Part shown: positions 17,435-26,331 of the stretch, in pieces
Layout: each line of letters begins with the position of its first letter
Numbering within the stretch: position 1 is the first letter of the stretch
Source: M55B112 sp040880545
GTDB taxonomy: Bacteria; Bacteroidota; Bacteroidia; Bacteroidales; GCA-2748055
DNA: 64,000 nt
NCBI GenBank assembly: GCA_040880545.1
Contig: JBBDIE010000158.1
Span: forward strand, 1-64,000
Reading direction: 5' to 3'
The notes under the pieces: model-generated
What the model was told of the DNA's origin: nothing
Seen by the model: only the letters and a program-made list of their open reading frames with translations
The model's database searches: none
Made by a program: the position numbers and the translations under genes

Positions 17435-18273
17435 CGTGGGTGGTATGAGAGTGTTATGGCAGGTGTTATTCCTGGTATGGACGATAAGGTGAGGGCAAAA
17501 TCTACAACCATATTCCCAAAATGATGTCCTGAACCGAATGACAGGGTATGTGGGTTATTATGGTATCCTCCCCGCAGGAAGGTTGAGGGATCAGCCACGT
17601 AGATGATACCGGTTTTGAATTGTAGTTGATCAGGGGCGAAGTAAGTAATTTCAGTAAGCAGGATCGTGTTGGAATATACCTTGTGGGAAATCCCGGTGGA
17701 GATATAAGAGGGTAACAAGGGGCCAAAGGAAGAATAATTACCGAATGATACGGGATTTTTCAGGTGGACCGCCAGGGCAGTGGCGGCTGATAGTTTGTAT
17801 TGAAGCCCTGCCCCGGGTCCGACTGCCCATAAGTAGTTCCATTTATCCTGTGTAAACGTGTTGTAATAACTGAAACTCACACCGGCAGATAATTTATCGG
17901 AAAAGTTCATTCCAAATACCAGGTCAGACTGGAAAATCCTGTAACCGGTGATCCCGTAATTTGAGATTTTTACCAGAAACGCACCGGGTGATGCTTGCAG
18001 AATTCCCTCCAGGGAGGTTACCCCAATTTCCTTTAACAAAAAAGGACGGATATGCCCGGCAGCGAAATAATTGGATTCCTTGTTTCCAAGGGAAGCTGGA
18101 TTTTGAGCATGTTGCCCGTCTGATCCGGATATGGAACTCACATTTCCAAGGGCCATGCTTCGCGCGTCGGGAAAGTAACCTTGTCCCGTTGTATTGCAAA
18201 AAATGGACAAAAAAAAGACCGGAATCATTATTCCCGGTCTCCCTTTTGCCCACCTTGATCGTGGGTATTTCAT
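17431..18273 (-). CDS. PorV/FadL-like outer-membrane protein
   Basis: A 280-residue protein with an N-terminal signal sequence (hydrophobic IMIPVFFLSIFC) followed by a beta-rich chain. ARSMALGNVSSISGSDGQHAQNP, in two parts RSMALGNVSS and AQNPASLGN, is the usual N-terminal block of the PorV/UPF0164 branch of FadL-like barrels, in which an N-P-A motif plugs the pore. The chain ends PAITLSYHPR. It is the first gene of a two-gene unit with the HhH outer-membrane protein, and the two probably form one envelope complex. The exact role is unknown. Confidence 0.68.
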   Translation of the reverse strand: MKYPRSRWAKGRPGIMIPVFFLSIFCNTTGQGYFPDARSMALGNVSSISGSDGQHAQNPASLGNKESNYFAAGHIRPFLLKEIGVTSLEGILQASPGAFLVKISNYGITGYRIFQSDLVFGMNFSDKLSAGVSFSYYNTFTQDKWNYLWAVGPGAGLQYKLSAATALAVHLKNPVSFGNYSSFGPLLPSYISTGISHKVYSNTILLTEITYFAPDQLQFKTGIIYVADPSTFLRGGYHNNPHTLSFGSGHHFGNMVVDFALTLSSIPGITPAITLSYHPR

Positions 18274-18358
18274 GATAATCTTCTATAATTTATTCAAAAA
18301 ATAATCAATTTAAAAATTATAAAAAGTCATATCTGCTAATTAATGGTACCTGTAATGA

Positions 18359-18871
18359 TCAGTTTGTTTTAAATTTATACTTTACAGACTTCAGATCTTC
18401 GTTGGCTTGTACTATTTTCGATTCAAGCCCGGTTTTGAAAGCTTTAACCTTTTCCAATACGGACTCGTCACCTGTTGCCAGGATTTGTGCCGCCAGAATT
18501 CCGGCATTTCTTGCTCCGTCAATCCCGACTGTGGCCACCGGTATTCCCGGAGGCATTTGAACGATAGAGAGCAATGAATCCCATCCATCAAGTGAGATGG
18601 ATGCTTTAATGGGTACCCCTATAACAGGCAGCGGGGTGAGCGCTGCGACAACACCAGGCAGGTGTGCGGCTCCTCCTGCTCCTGCAATGATCACACGTAT
18701 TCCACGATTGTATGCTCCTCTGGCAAAGTCCATGGCCTGCTGCGGTGTGCGGTGCGCCGATAAGGCATTTATTTCAAATGGTATTTCAAATTCGTCAAGG
18801 ATCTTTGCCGCCTGTTCCATAATGGGAAGGTCGGATGTGGATCCCATGATAATGCTTACTCTTGGATTCAT
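18359..18871 (-). CDS. purE: N5-CAIR mutase PurE
   Basis: A 170-residue enzyme of purine synthesis that converts N5-carboxyaminoimidazole ribonucleotide to CAIR. The nucleotide-binding MGSTSDLPIM (residues 10-19), SAHRTPQ (about 39-45) and AGAGGAAHLPGVVAA (about 64-78) are all intact, with the active-site Ser and His residues in place. Length is normal for class I PurE. It is monocistronic with a leader of about 100 nt. Confidence 0.96.
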   Translation of the reverse strand: MNPRVSIIMGSTSDLPIMEQAAKILDEFEIPFEINALSAHRTPQQAMDFARGAYNRGIRVIIAGAGGAAHLPGVVAALTPLPVIGVPIKASISLDGWDSLLSIVQMPPGIPVATVGIDGARNAGILAAQILATGDESVLEKVKAFKTGLESKIVQANEDLKSVKYKFKTN

Positions 18872-18978
18872 ATTTTATTCTGATTAATGATTATTTTCCT
18901 GCCCCTTTTTTCATTGCATTGTATATCCGGTGTAATCAACGGGTCAAAAATTAATTCACACAGCATTGCAACGATTTG

Positions 18979-18986
18979 CAAAATTA
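18979..18986 (-). promoter_or_regulatory. -7 box upstream of purE
   Basis: Minus-strand TAATTTTG fits TAnnTTTG and would give a leader of about 100 nt before purE. The leader shows no purine riboswitch core that I can recognise. The rest of the 425-base gap 18872-19297 is AT-rich and holds no gene. Confidence 0.4.
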
Positions 18987-19273
18987 AAGGTTTCAAATAG
19001 ATATTACCGGATTTTTATTAGTTAATGTGTTCAAAATGGTAAATATCGGTTTTTCGGGCGATAAAATTTCTTATTTTTTGCATAAAAACGGAACAGCTAA
19101 TTAATCCATGATTGTAGTTGCCTGTAAAAGATCATGTTCTGTTAAACATGTAAAAATGTTAAAAGTCAGAGTAATCAGGTGATAAAAGGAGATTGGCCCA
19201 CAATCGATCTGGTTACATTCGTCAGGAGGGTGCATGGAGTAATGGCCCTCACTTCCTGCTTAAATAAAATTCC

Positions 19274-19281
19274 TATCTTCG
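19274..19281 (+). promoter_or_regulatory. -7 box of the hpt promoter
   Basis: TATCTTCG, one base from TAnnTTTG, ends 16 nt before the hpt ATG. The same TTCG variant precedes the tRNA-Ser gene. Confidence 0.4.
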
Positions 19282-19297
19282 CAAAAATCAATTTTTC

Positions 19298-19843
19298 ATG
19301 ACTAAAAAAAGGATAAAGGTCCTGGATCTGAATTTTGAAACATCCATTACCAGGGATACTATTCAGGCCGAAGTATCTCGTATCGCAGAAGATATGAATC
19401 GAGACCTGGCTGACAAAAATCCTATTTTTCTGGGTATTCTGAATGGAGCATTTATGTTCGCAAGTGACCTGTTCAAACTGATAACCATTCCCTGTCAGAT
19501 TAGTTTTCTGAAACTTGCCTCTTACGAGGGAACCAGGACCTCAGGGGCAGTCAAACAACTGATCGGTATTAATCAGGACCTGAAGGATCGAACGGTAGTT
19601 ATTCTGGAAGATATAGTCGATACGGGCATAACGCTCGACACCATTGTCAGACAGCTTAACGGGTATGAGCCGAAGGAGATCCTGGTGGCAACCATGTTAT
19701 ATAAACCTGAAGCAATACAGAAGGATATCAAACTTGATTATGTGGGAATAGAGATCCCCAACGAATTTGTTTTAGGCTATGGGCTGGATTACAATGGATA
19801 TGCCAGAAATCTTCCTGAAATCTATACTTTGGTGAAAGATTGA
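19298..19843 (+). CDS. hpt: Hypoxanthine phosphoribosyltransferase
   Basis: A 181-residue type I phosphoribosyltransferase that salvages hypoxanthine or guanine with PRPP to IMP or GMP in the cytosol. The PRPP-binding motif VVILEDIVDTGITLDT is at about residues 99-114, preceded by the flexible-loop region LASYEGTRTSG (about 71-81). VGIEIPNEFVLGYGLDYN near the C-terminus carries the base-binding residues of the family. Length is typical. It lies directly before adk, which has its own promoter box. Confidence 0.96.
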   Translation: MTKKRIKVLDLNFETSITRDTIQAEVSRIAEDMNRDLADKNPIFLGILNGAFMFASDLFKLITIPCQISFLKLASYEGTRTSGAVKQLIGINQDLKDRTVVILEDIVDTGITLDTIVRQLNGYEPKEILVATMLYKPEAIQKDIKLDYVGIEIPNEFVLGYGLDYNGYARNLPEIYTLVKD

Positions 19844-19855
19844 ACGTAAGTTTAT

Positions 19856-19863
19856 TACTTTTG
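19856..19863 (+). promoter_or_regulatory. -7 box of the adk promoter
   Basis: TACTTTTG matches TAnnTTTG exactly in the 56-bp hpt-adk gap and ends 36 nt before the adk ATG. Confidence 0.45.
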
Positions 19864-19899
19864 CATGGCTAATTTGTCACAATTCAAACCAACAATAAC

Positions 19900-20490
19900 A
19901 TGTTAAATATTGTAATATTCGGACCTCCGGGTTCAGGTAAAGGAACCCAGGCTGAAAAGCTGATTGAAAAGTATAAACTGATTCATATCTCCACGGGTGA
20001 TCTGCTTCGAAATGAGGTTGCACAGAAGACCAGTCTCGGTATTGAGGCACAGAAAATCATGGATGCCGGAAACCTGGTTCCCGATCAGATCGTTATCGGC
20101 ATGATTCAGAAAAAACTGGAGGAGCATAAGGAAGGTCCGGGTTTTATATTTGATGGATTTCCCCGAACAGTAGAACAGGCCAGAGAGTTGAGGAAAGCGC
20201 TTACTGATTACGATGAAAGGGTCACCCTGGTGATCTCACTACAGGTTCCACGCGAGGAACTCGTGGAACGGTTGCTAAAGCGGGGCAAGGAGAGCGGAAG
20301 ATCGGATGACAATGAAGAGACGATCAATACCAGGATTGATGTTTACCACAATCAAACTGTACCTGTAACCTATTATTATGAGAAAATGCATAAACATATT
20401 CCGGTGGACGGAATTGGTACTGTTAACCAGATATTCAAAAGGATTGTAAAAGAAGTGGAAGGATTTAAAAAATACCACCAGTCTGAATAA
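19900..20490 (+). CDS. adk: Adenylate kinase
   Basis: A 196-residue enzyme that balances ATP, ADP and AMP. The P-loop GPPGSGKGT is at residues 7-15, with the AMP-binding STGDLLR and GFPRTVEQA in their usual places. The lid is the short, non-zinc form (GKESGRSDDNEETINTR), as in other Bacteroidota adenylate kinases. Cytosolic, complete, and with its own promoter box after hpt. Confidence 0.97.
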   Translation: MLNIVIFGPPGSGKGTQAEKLIEKYKLIHISTGDLLRNEVAQKTSLGIEAQKIMDAGNLVPDQIVIGMIQKKLEEHKEGPGFIFDGFPRTVEQARELRKALTDYDERVTLVISLQVPREELVERLLKRGKESGRSDDNEETINTRIDVYHNQTVPVTYYYEKMHKHIPVDGIGTVNQIFKRIVKEVEGFKKYHQSE

Positions 20491-20847
20491 GGATCACAGA
20501 TACCAGCGAAATTTGAATTTTTGCATTGTTATTATTGTGTGAGCCCTTGTTTGACCTCATAATAAAGGAAGTTTACATATTTTTCCAGTAAAATATTTCG
20601 CAAGAGCTTTATCCTAACCCCAACAGCAGGGTTGAATAATACGCAAACGACGCTTCCTCAATTTTGCGATTGGTTGTTCTCTGATAACCCGGTGGTTAAA
20701 AAAGACCGTTGAATATGAATTCCTGCAAACGCTCTTGTTGTGAACCTGGTCGTATCCTTTTGAGGAAATCATCATGATTTGAGATGGGATGTGCCTTTTA
20801 GTTGAAAGAGGTCATGAATTATATAGTAATACATCCATGGAAGTTCG

Positions 20848-20855
20848 TATTTTTG
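20848..20855 (+). promoter_or_regulatory. -7 box directly before obgE
   Basis: TATTTTTG matches TAnnTTTG but ends only 4 nt before the obgE ATG, implying an almost leaderless transcript if used. The 370-base gap 20491-20859 holds no gene or RNA that I recognise. Confidence 0.35.
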
Positions 20856-20859
20856 CACT

Positions 20860-21873
20860 ATGAGTAATTCCAATTTTGTCGATTATGTAAAAATCTTTTG
20901 CCGGTCAGGTAAGGGAGGTCCCGGTTCCGCCCATTTACACCGTGATAAGATGACCCGGAAAGGCGGGCCAGATGGTGGAGATGGCGGCAGGGGAGGTCAT
21001 GTGGTCGTCAGGGGGAATGAACAGTACTGGACACTGCTTCACCTGAAATATCAACGGCATATTTTCGCCACTGACGGGGTAGGTGGTGGCTCATCTCTGA
21101 AAACCGGCGCAGATGGTAAGGATGTGATCATTGAGGTTCCCCTGGGTACAGTAGCCAAAAATGCAGAAACCGGTGAGCAGATATTCGAGATCACCATCCA
21201 AAATGAGAAACAAATACTCATGCCCGGGGGAAGGGGAGGTTTAGGGAACGACCATTTCAAATCATCTACTTTCCAGACACCCCGTTTTGCCCAGCCGGGA
21301 GAACCGGGGCAGGAAGACTGGATTATCCTTGAACTGAAACTTCTGGCGGATGTGGGACTGGTCGGTTTTCCCAACGCAGGAAAGTCAACATTATTATCGG
21401 TAGTATCTGCTGCAAAACCGAAAATTGCTGATTATCCTTTTACTACGCTGGTCCCTAACCTTGGGATCGTTAAATACCGCGATCACAGATCATTTGTAAT
21501 GGCTGATATCCCCGGAATCATTGAAGGTGCAAGTGAAGGGAAAGGTCTTGGACACAGGTTTCTCAGGCACATTGAGCGTAATTCAATGTTGCTTTTCCTG
21601 GTACCTGCCGACAGTAAAGATATTTTGAAGGAGTACGAAGTACTGGTCAATGAGTTGAAGGCATATAATCCAGAATTACTGGACAAACAACGGCTTCTGG
21701 CCATCTCGAAGTCTGATATGCTCGATGAGGAACTGATCCGGGAGATCAAGCCTGACCTGCCTGATATTCCTTATGTCTTTATTTCCTCCATTACCAATCA
21801 AGGGTTGGTGGAGTTGAATGACCGTATATGGAAATTGTTGAACCAAAATACCGACGAGCCGGGAAGCTATTGA
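20860..21873 (+). CDS. obgE: GTPase Obg
   Basis: A 337-residue ribosome-associated GTPase. The glycine-rich Obg fold covers residues 1-158 ([24 protein letters not shown]). The G domain follows with G1 GFPNAGKST near 168, G3 DIPGIIEGA near 215 and G4-like SKSD near 286. There is no long C-terminal extension. Obg is essential in most bacteria and links ribosome maturation to growth control. Monocistronic. Confidence 0.97.
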   Translation: MSNSNFVDYVKIFCRSGKGGPGSAHLHRDKMTRKGGPDGGDGGRGGHVVVRGNEQYWTLLHLKYQRHIFATDGVGGGSSLKTGADGKDVIIEVPLGTVAKNAETGEQIFEITIQNEKQILMPGGRGGLGNDHFKSSTFQTPRFAQPGEPGQEDWIILELKLLADVGLVGFPNAGKSTLLSVVSAAKPKIADYPFTTLVPNLGIVKYRDHRSFVMADIPGIIEGASEGKGLGHRFLRHIERNSMLLFLVPADSKDILKEYEVLVNELKAYNPELLDKQRLLAISKSDMLDEELIREIKPDLPDIPYVFISSITNQGLVELNDRIWKLLNQNTDEPGSY

Positions 21874-22128
21874 TCAGTGGCTGGGTTTTTCGATTACTTC
21901 GTTTGAATAATTTAAGTTATTTTGACAGTTGTCTTTTGAATTGTAATAAATTATCTTATTTAAGTTACAATTTAAATAAAAAAATATAAGTTTGTGCTCT
22001 TTTTGGTAAGATGATATTTCCTGCGAAAGCGAATGCCTTGGACCATCTACGTTTTTTTAAACTGGCAGGGATTCTGAAATTTATCAGGAGATATACCAGG
22101 CAAACAATTATGTAAACAGTTAGACAGT

Positions 22129-24084
22129 ATGAAGGAACTATTTTCAACACTGGAGGATAAGAATATTGATATACCGGAATCGGTACTGGATTTGCTAAAA
22201 TCCTGCAAGGGTTTTTCAGTGTTTAACACATCAGAGGAACTGGCCATAGCTTCAACCAATGGAAAAGAGAAGGTCAAATTTGAGGTTTCGTACGATATTC
22301 CCGGGAAGGGTAAATTTATTGAGGCGCATCTGCAACGAGTGAAAAATGGTATTTCGGTTAACTACACGGAACCTTACATGAGACGAAGGGATCCGGGAAC
22401 CATGTCCATTGCGGATGAGCTGCCAACCGATAAGAGGCTGTTCAGTGAAAAATATGGTTATCCGTTTACCACCTTGCAGGAGGAGACCTTTGCCTGGCTC
22501 AGGGAGCAGGAACTGGCTGTTTTCTTTTATTTTGCGGGCCGGATGGGAATTGGTTCTCTGGGTATTGCCATTGTTCCGGCAAATGCTGCTTTTTTTGCGC
22601 TTGGTTTATCGATGCTCCAGGAAATTATTTCCCTGGAGAGCCTTAAGGATGAGTCTCAAATTCAGTCTGTCATTTATGTAGCCCCTGTATTCAGGCACAC
22701 CCATTTCAATGGAAAACAGGTTGTGGTACACAACAGGACCGCGAAGGTTCATGAGGTATATGCCTATAACCTGTATCCCGGTCCGAGTGCAAAGAAAGGC
22801 CTGTACAGTGTAATTCTCGACCAGGGTGAACGGGAAGGATGGATTACGGCACATTGTTCTGCTGTGCAGTCCATAAGCCCTTATGATAACATCACCACAT
22901 TTATGCATGAAGGAGCGAGCGGAGGTGGGAAAAGCGAGCTTCATCAGCACATTATCAGGGAACCTGATGGACGGGTGAGGTTGGGTATGAATAGAGTTAC
23001 CTCTGAGGAAAGGTTTATTACGATTCCCAGATTCTGTTCTTTCAACCCGGTGGCTGATGATATGGCATTCTGTCATCCATCACTTCAGCGGAATGATGGT
23101 AAATTAAGAATCCTTGATGCTGAGAATGCCTGGTTCATCAGGGTTGACAGTGTTAAGCAGTATGGCGACGATCCATTTCTTGAAAAGATTACCATCAATC
23201 CGGGAAGGCCATTATTGTTCCTGAATATTAACACCAGTCCTGAATCCACTGCACTTATCTGGGAACATGTGGAAGACGAACCGGGAAAACGATGTCCGAA
23301 CCCCAGGGTAGTGCTTCCCAGGAACTGTGTGCCCAATGTGGTTGACAAACCTGTTTCCGTTGATATTCGAAGCTTTGGTATCCGTACACCACCCTGCTCA
23401 AGGGAAAATCCATCGTACGGTATACTCGGATTGTTCCATGTCCTTCCTCCTGCGCTGGCCTGGTTATGGAGACTTGTATCTCCCCGCGGATATAATAATC
23501 CAAGTATTGTAAGTACCGGGAACATGGAGAGTGAAGGGGTTGGCTCTTACTGGCCCTTTGCGACAGGAATAAGGATTAAGCATGCAAATCTCATGCTGAA
23601 GCAGATTATCGAAACACCCCGAACTACTTTCGCACTTGTTCCAAACCAGAATATTGGTGTTTGGGAGGTAGGCTTCAAGCCTCAGTTGCTGATGCGGGAG
23701 TATCTTACACGGAGAGGGATGGCAAAGCTTAAGTCGGACCAGTATGAACCTGCACGCTGTCCTTTGCTGGGTTATGAGTTGAATTACCTGACCATAGAAG
23801 GATCCAAGATCCCCTCCCGATTCCTGAAGGTTTACAACCAGTCTGAAGTGGGAATTGAAGGATATGACGCAGGTGCAGAGATACTTCAGAAATTTTTCAA
23901 GGAAGAGCTGCAGAAGTACTTGAAAGATGACCTGTTACATACCGGTAAGCGAATTATTGATGCTTGTCTTTCCAACGCTTCCATTGAGGAATATAACGAG
24001 ATTGTACCCATGAGTTACCGCTATTCATTCAATAACATGGCGGATTATGAACAGGACAACGATATATATGGAGAGAAGGATTAA
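22129..24084 (+). CDS. DUF4914 protein with PEPCK/HprK-like P-loop
   Basis: A 651-residue protein that I place in the DUF4914 family, of unknown function. It has no signal peptide and no membrane helix, so it is probably cytosolic. At residues 262-270 it has GASGGGKSE, the P-loop form used by HPr kinase (GDSGxGKSE) and PEP carboxykinase. VADDMAF at 308-314 resembles the Asp-Asp Walker B of HPr kinase. Other likely conserved blocks are PYMRRRDPGTM, APVFRHTHFNGKQ, GYNNPSIV and GSYWPFATG. I infer a nucleotide-dependent kinase or carboxykinase-like reaction. It is monocistronic, with no neighbour that identifies the substrate. Confidence 0.72.
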   Translation: MKELFSTLEDKNIDIPESVLDLLKSCKGFSVFNTSEELAIASTNGKEKVKFEVSYDIPGKGKFIEAHLQRVKNGISVNYTEPYMRRRDPGTMSIADELPTDKRLFSEKYGYPFTTLQEETFAWLREQELAVFFYFAGRMGIGSLGIAIVPANAAFFALGLSMLQEIISLESLKDESQIQSVIYVAPVFRHTHFNGKQVVVHNRTAKVHEVYAYNLYPGPSAKKGLYSVILDQGEREGWITAHCSAVQSISPYDNITTFMHEGASGGGKSELHQHIIREPDGRVRLGMNRVTSEERFITIPRFCSFNPVADDMAFCHPSLQRNDGKLRILDAENAWFIRVDSVKQYGDDPFLEKITINPGRPLLFLNINTSPESTALIWEHVEDEPGKRCPNPRVVLPRNCVPNVVDKPVSVDIRSFGIRTPPCSRENPSYGILGLFHVLPPALAWLWRLVSPRGYNNPSIVSTGNMESEGVGSYWPFATGIRIKHANLMLKQIIETPRTTFALVPNQNIGVWEVGFKPQLLMREYLTRRGMAKLKSDQYEPARCPLLGYELNYLTIEGSKIPSRFLKVYNQSEVGIEGYDAGAEILQKFFKEELQKYLKDDLLHTGKRIIDACLSNASIEEYNEIVPMSYRYSFNNMADYEQDNDIYGEKD

Positions 24085-24257
24085 AATCAACAGTTTGTGT
24101 CGCTTTTTTCTTTGAATTCGGTACCGGGGGACGATTGAGAAGCGGTTTTGTTTCACTGCATTTTAAGTGGCGGCAGAACCATTTATGCGCATTGGCATAT
24201 TTTAATTCCGTTAATAATTTCTGATTTCAAATTCAATCCATTAGATTTGGAGAAGGT

Positions 24258-24851
24258 ATGTTGGAAACACTGAACCATATCGACACCAGGCTTTTCCTGT
24301 TTCTCAACGGCCTTCATAGCGAGACTTTTGACGGGATCATGGTTTGGGTAAGCGGAAAAACCACCTGGTGGCCATTTTATCTCTTATTGTTGGGATACCT
24401 TGTGTGGTCAAGAAGAATGCAGTTTGTTCCGCTGTTGATATTTATTGCACTGTGTATCACGCTCACCGACCAATCTTCCGTACAACTTTTTAAAGAAGTT
24501 TTTGAACGGTTAAGGCCATGCAAGGAACCGGCGCTGCAGGGTCTTGTGCATCTGGTGGATGGAAAGTGTGGAGGGCTGTATGGTTTTGTTTCCTCCCATG
24601 CTGCCAATACATTTGGGATTGCCATGTTTTTACTGATGGTTGTAAGAAAAAAATGGTTTATTATCACCATGCTGGTGTGGGGTACATTAGTGGGTTACAG
24701 CAGAATTTACCTTGGTGTTCATTATCCGGGCGATGTGGTCGTAGGTGCATTGCTGGGTATATTATGCGGTTATATGATATATTTGCTGTTTAAGTGGCTG
24801 GTGCCAAAACTTCCCCAGGCATGGGGTATGCATACACCTGAGATTCGTTAG
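24258..24851 (+). CDS. PAP2-family membrane phosphatase
   Basis: A 197-residue inner-membrane protein with five or six helices. All three PAP2 motifs are present: KEVFERLRPC near residue 80 (C1), SSHAANTFG near 115 (C2) and SRIYLGVHYPGD near 152 (C3), with the catalytic His and Asp. Likely substrates are lipid diphosphates such as undecaprenyl pyrophosphate, or lipid A phosphates. Which one cannot be told from sequence. It is followed after 4 nt by lplA, so the two are probably cotranscribed. Confidence 0.9.
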   Translation: MLETLNHIDTRLFLFLNGLHSETFDGIMVWVSGKTTWWPFYLLLLGYLVWSRRMQFVPLLIFIALCITLTDQSSVQLFKEVFERLRPCKEPALQGLVHLVDGKCGGLYGFVSSHAANTFGIAMFLLMVVRKKWFIITMLVWGTLVGYSRIYLGVHYPGDVVVGALLGILCGYMIYLLFKWLVPKLPQAWGMHTPEIR

Positions 24852-24855
24852 AACA

Positions 24856-25809
24856 ATGAAATGTATTTTAAGCCATACAACTGATCCTTATTTCAATTTA
24901 GCTGCCGAGGAATACCTGCTTAAAAATTTTAACGACTCATTCTATTTTCAGTATGTAAATGAGCCTTCGGTAGTTATTGGTAAGCATCAGAATGCACTGG
25001 CTGAAATTGACACTGAATTTTTGAAAAATCATGGGATTCATCTTGCCAGGCGGATTTCGGGTGGTGGAGCTGTTTACCATGATCATGGTAATATGAACTA
25101 CTCCTTTATTACAACGGAGAAACCCGGTGATCTGGTTAAATTTGAAACCTATACAGCTCCTGTTATTGCTGCTCTGGATCAGTTTGGAGTGAATGCATTT
25201 TTGGGCAAAAGGAACGAAATTCTGGCTGACAAGGGCAAAATATCGGGTACCGCCAGCCATGTATTTAAATCGCGGGTACTGCACCATGGGACACTGTTAT
25301 ATGATACTGATCTGGAAATGCTGGCCGGATGTCTGTATACAGACCCTGCCCCATACAAGGATAAAGCGGTAAAATCTGTAAGATCGGAGGTGGTGAACCT
25401 GAAGGAGCTGGTCAGGGCACATTTGGAGACACAAGATTTTTTTGATTTTGTATTCAAATTTATTCTGAATGCACAGAAGGACAATAACGCGCATATTTTT
25501 TCAGGGAAAGACATTACTGAAATCGAATCTTTGTGTCATGAGAAATTCCGCACCTGGGCATGGAATTATGGGTACTCTCCGAGATATACTGTGGAAAGGA
25601 AGGTAAATGGAATACACTTTATTACATCGGTTGAAAAGGGGAAAATTATCCATATTGAAATAACCGGAATCGGGCATCCGGAAATTGATCATATTGCCCT
25701 GAGGGCCATTACCCTGGGGCTGAACCATGATAAAGGGTCCATTGGGAGGGAGCTGACGAAAAAATTTGATGCAGCAACTACTGGACTTATTTTACAGGGA
25801 ATTTTTTAA
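24856..25809 (+). CDS. lplA: Lipoate-protein ligase A
   Basis: A 317-residue enzyme that activates lipoate with ATP and attaches it to lysines of 2-oxoacid dehydrogenase and glycine cleavage proteins. RRISGGGAVYHDHGNMNYSF (about 62-81) is the lipoate/ATP-binding signature, and KISGTASH (about 129-136) contains the conserved Lys. A C-terminal accessory domain completes the normal length. Its last 4 bp overlap the converging aroK gene. Confidence 0.93.
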   Translation: MKCILSHTTDPYFNLAAEEYLLKNFNDSFYFQYVNEPSVVIGKHQNALAEIDTEFLKNHGIHLARRISGGGAVYHDHGNMNYSFITTEKPGDLVKFETYTAPVIAALDQFGVNAFLGKRNEILADKGKISGTASHVFKSRVLHHGTLLYDTDLEMLAGCLYTDPAPYKDKAVKSVRSEVVNLKELVRAHLETQDFFDFVFKFILNAQKDNNAHIFSGKDITEIESLCHEKFRTWAWNYGYSPRYTVERKVNGIHFITSVEKGKIIHIEITGIGHPEIDHIALRAITLGLNHDKGSIGRELTKKFDAATTGLILQGIF

Positions 25810-26318
25810 GTGCGACGCTGGATCGCATTCACCACTCTTTCATTAACACTGGCAAGACCATCAATAACCATATGGGCCATACTGTAAAAAACCTCTCTTT
25901 CTTCAAGCATCTCATGGATGGTTTGGCACATCTCTGCCTCAGTCTTTCCTTCAAGTAACGGCCGTTTGGTTTGTGCTGTTTTCAGTCTGCTCAGCAAGGC
26001 CTCCGGTGAGAGTTTCAGGTAGATGGTCAGGCCTGATCTTTTCAGTAATTCCATGTTTTTACCATACGCAGGGGCACCACCGCCAGTGGCTATCACCACT
26101 TTTTCCAGTTTGTGCATTTCAGCAATGGCACGGGTTTCCAATTCTCTGAAATAAGATTCACCGTACTTGCGAAAAATTTCCTCAATATTCAAATCTTCCT
26201 TCCCGGCGATCCATTCATCCATATCCACGAATCCATAGCCCATCATACTGGCTATCTTCCTTCCATGGGTAGTTTTTCCCGAACCCATAAATCCTATCAG
26301 ATATATTCGTGAATGCAT
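25806..26318 (-). CDS. aroK: Shikimate kinase
   Basis: A 170-residue kinase that phosphorylates shikimate at the 3-OH on the way to chorismate. The P-loop GFMGSGKTTHG starts at residue 9, DMDEWI near 33 binds shikimate, and ATGGGAPA near 77 is the Walker B/shikimate loop. The lid Arg region (KTAQTKRPLL) is present. Length is standard. It ends head to tail with lplA (convergent, 4-bp overlap), and the topoisomerase pair lies 14 bp upstream on the same strand. Confidence 0.95.
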   Translation of the reverse strand: MHSRIYLIGFMGSGKTTHGRKIASMMGYGFVDMDEWIAGKEDLNIEEIFRKYGESYFRELETRAIAEMHKLEKVVIATGGGAPAYGKNMELLKRSGLTIYLKLSPEALLSRLKTAQTKRPLLEGKTEAEMCQTIHEMLEEREVFYSMAHMVIDGLASVNERVVNAIQRRT

Positions 26319-26331
26319 TGGTATTGTCCGG

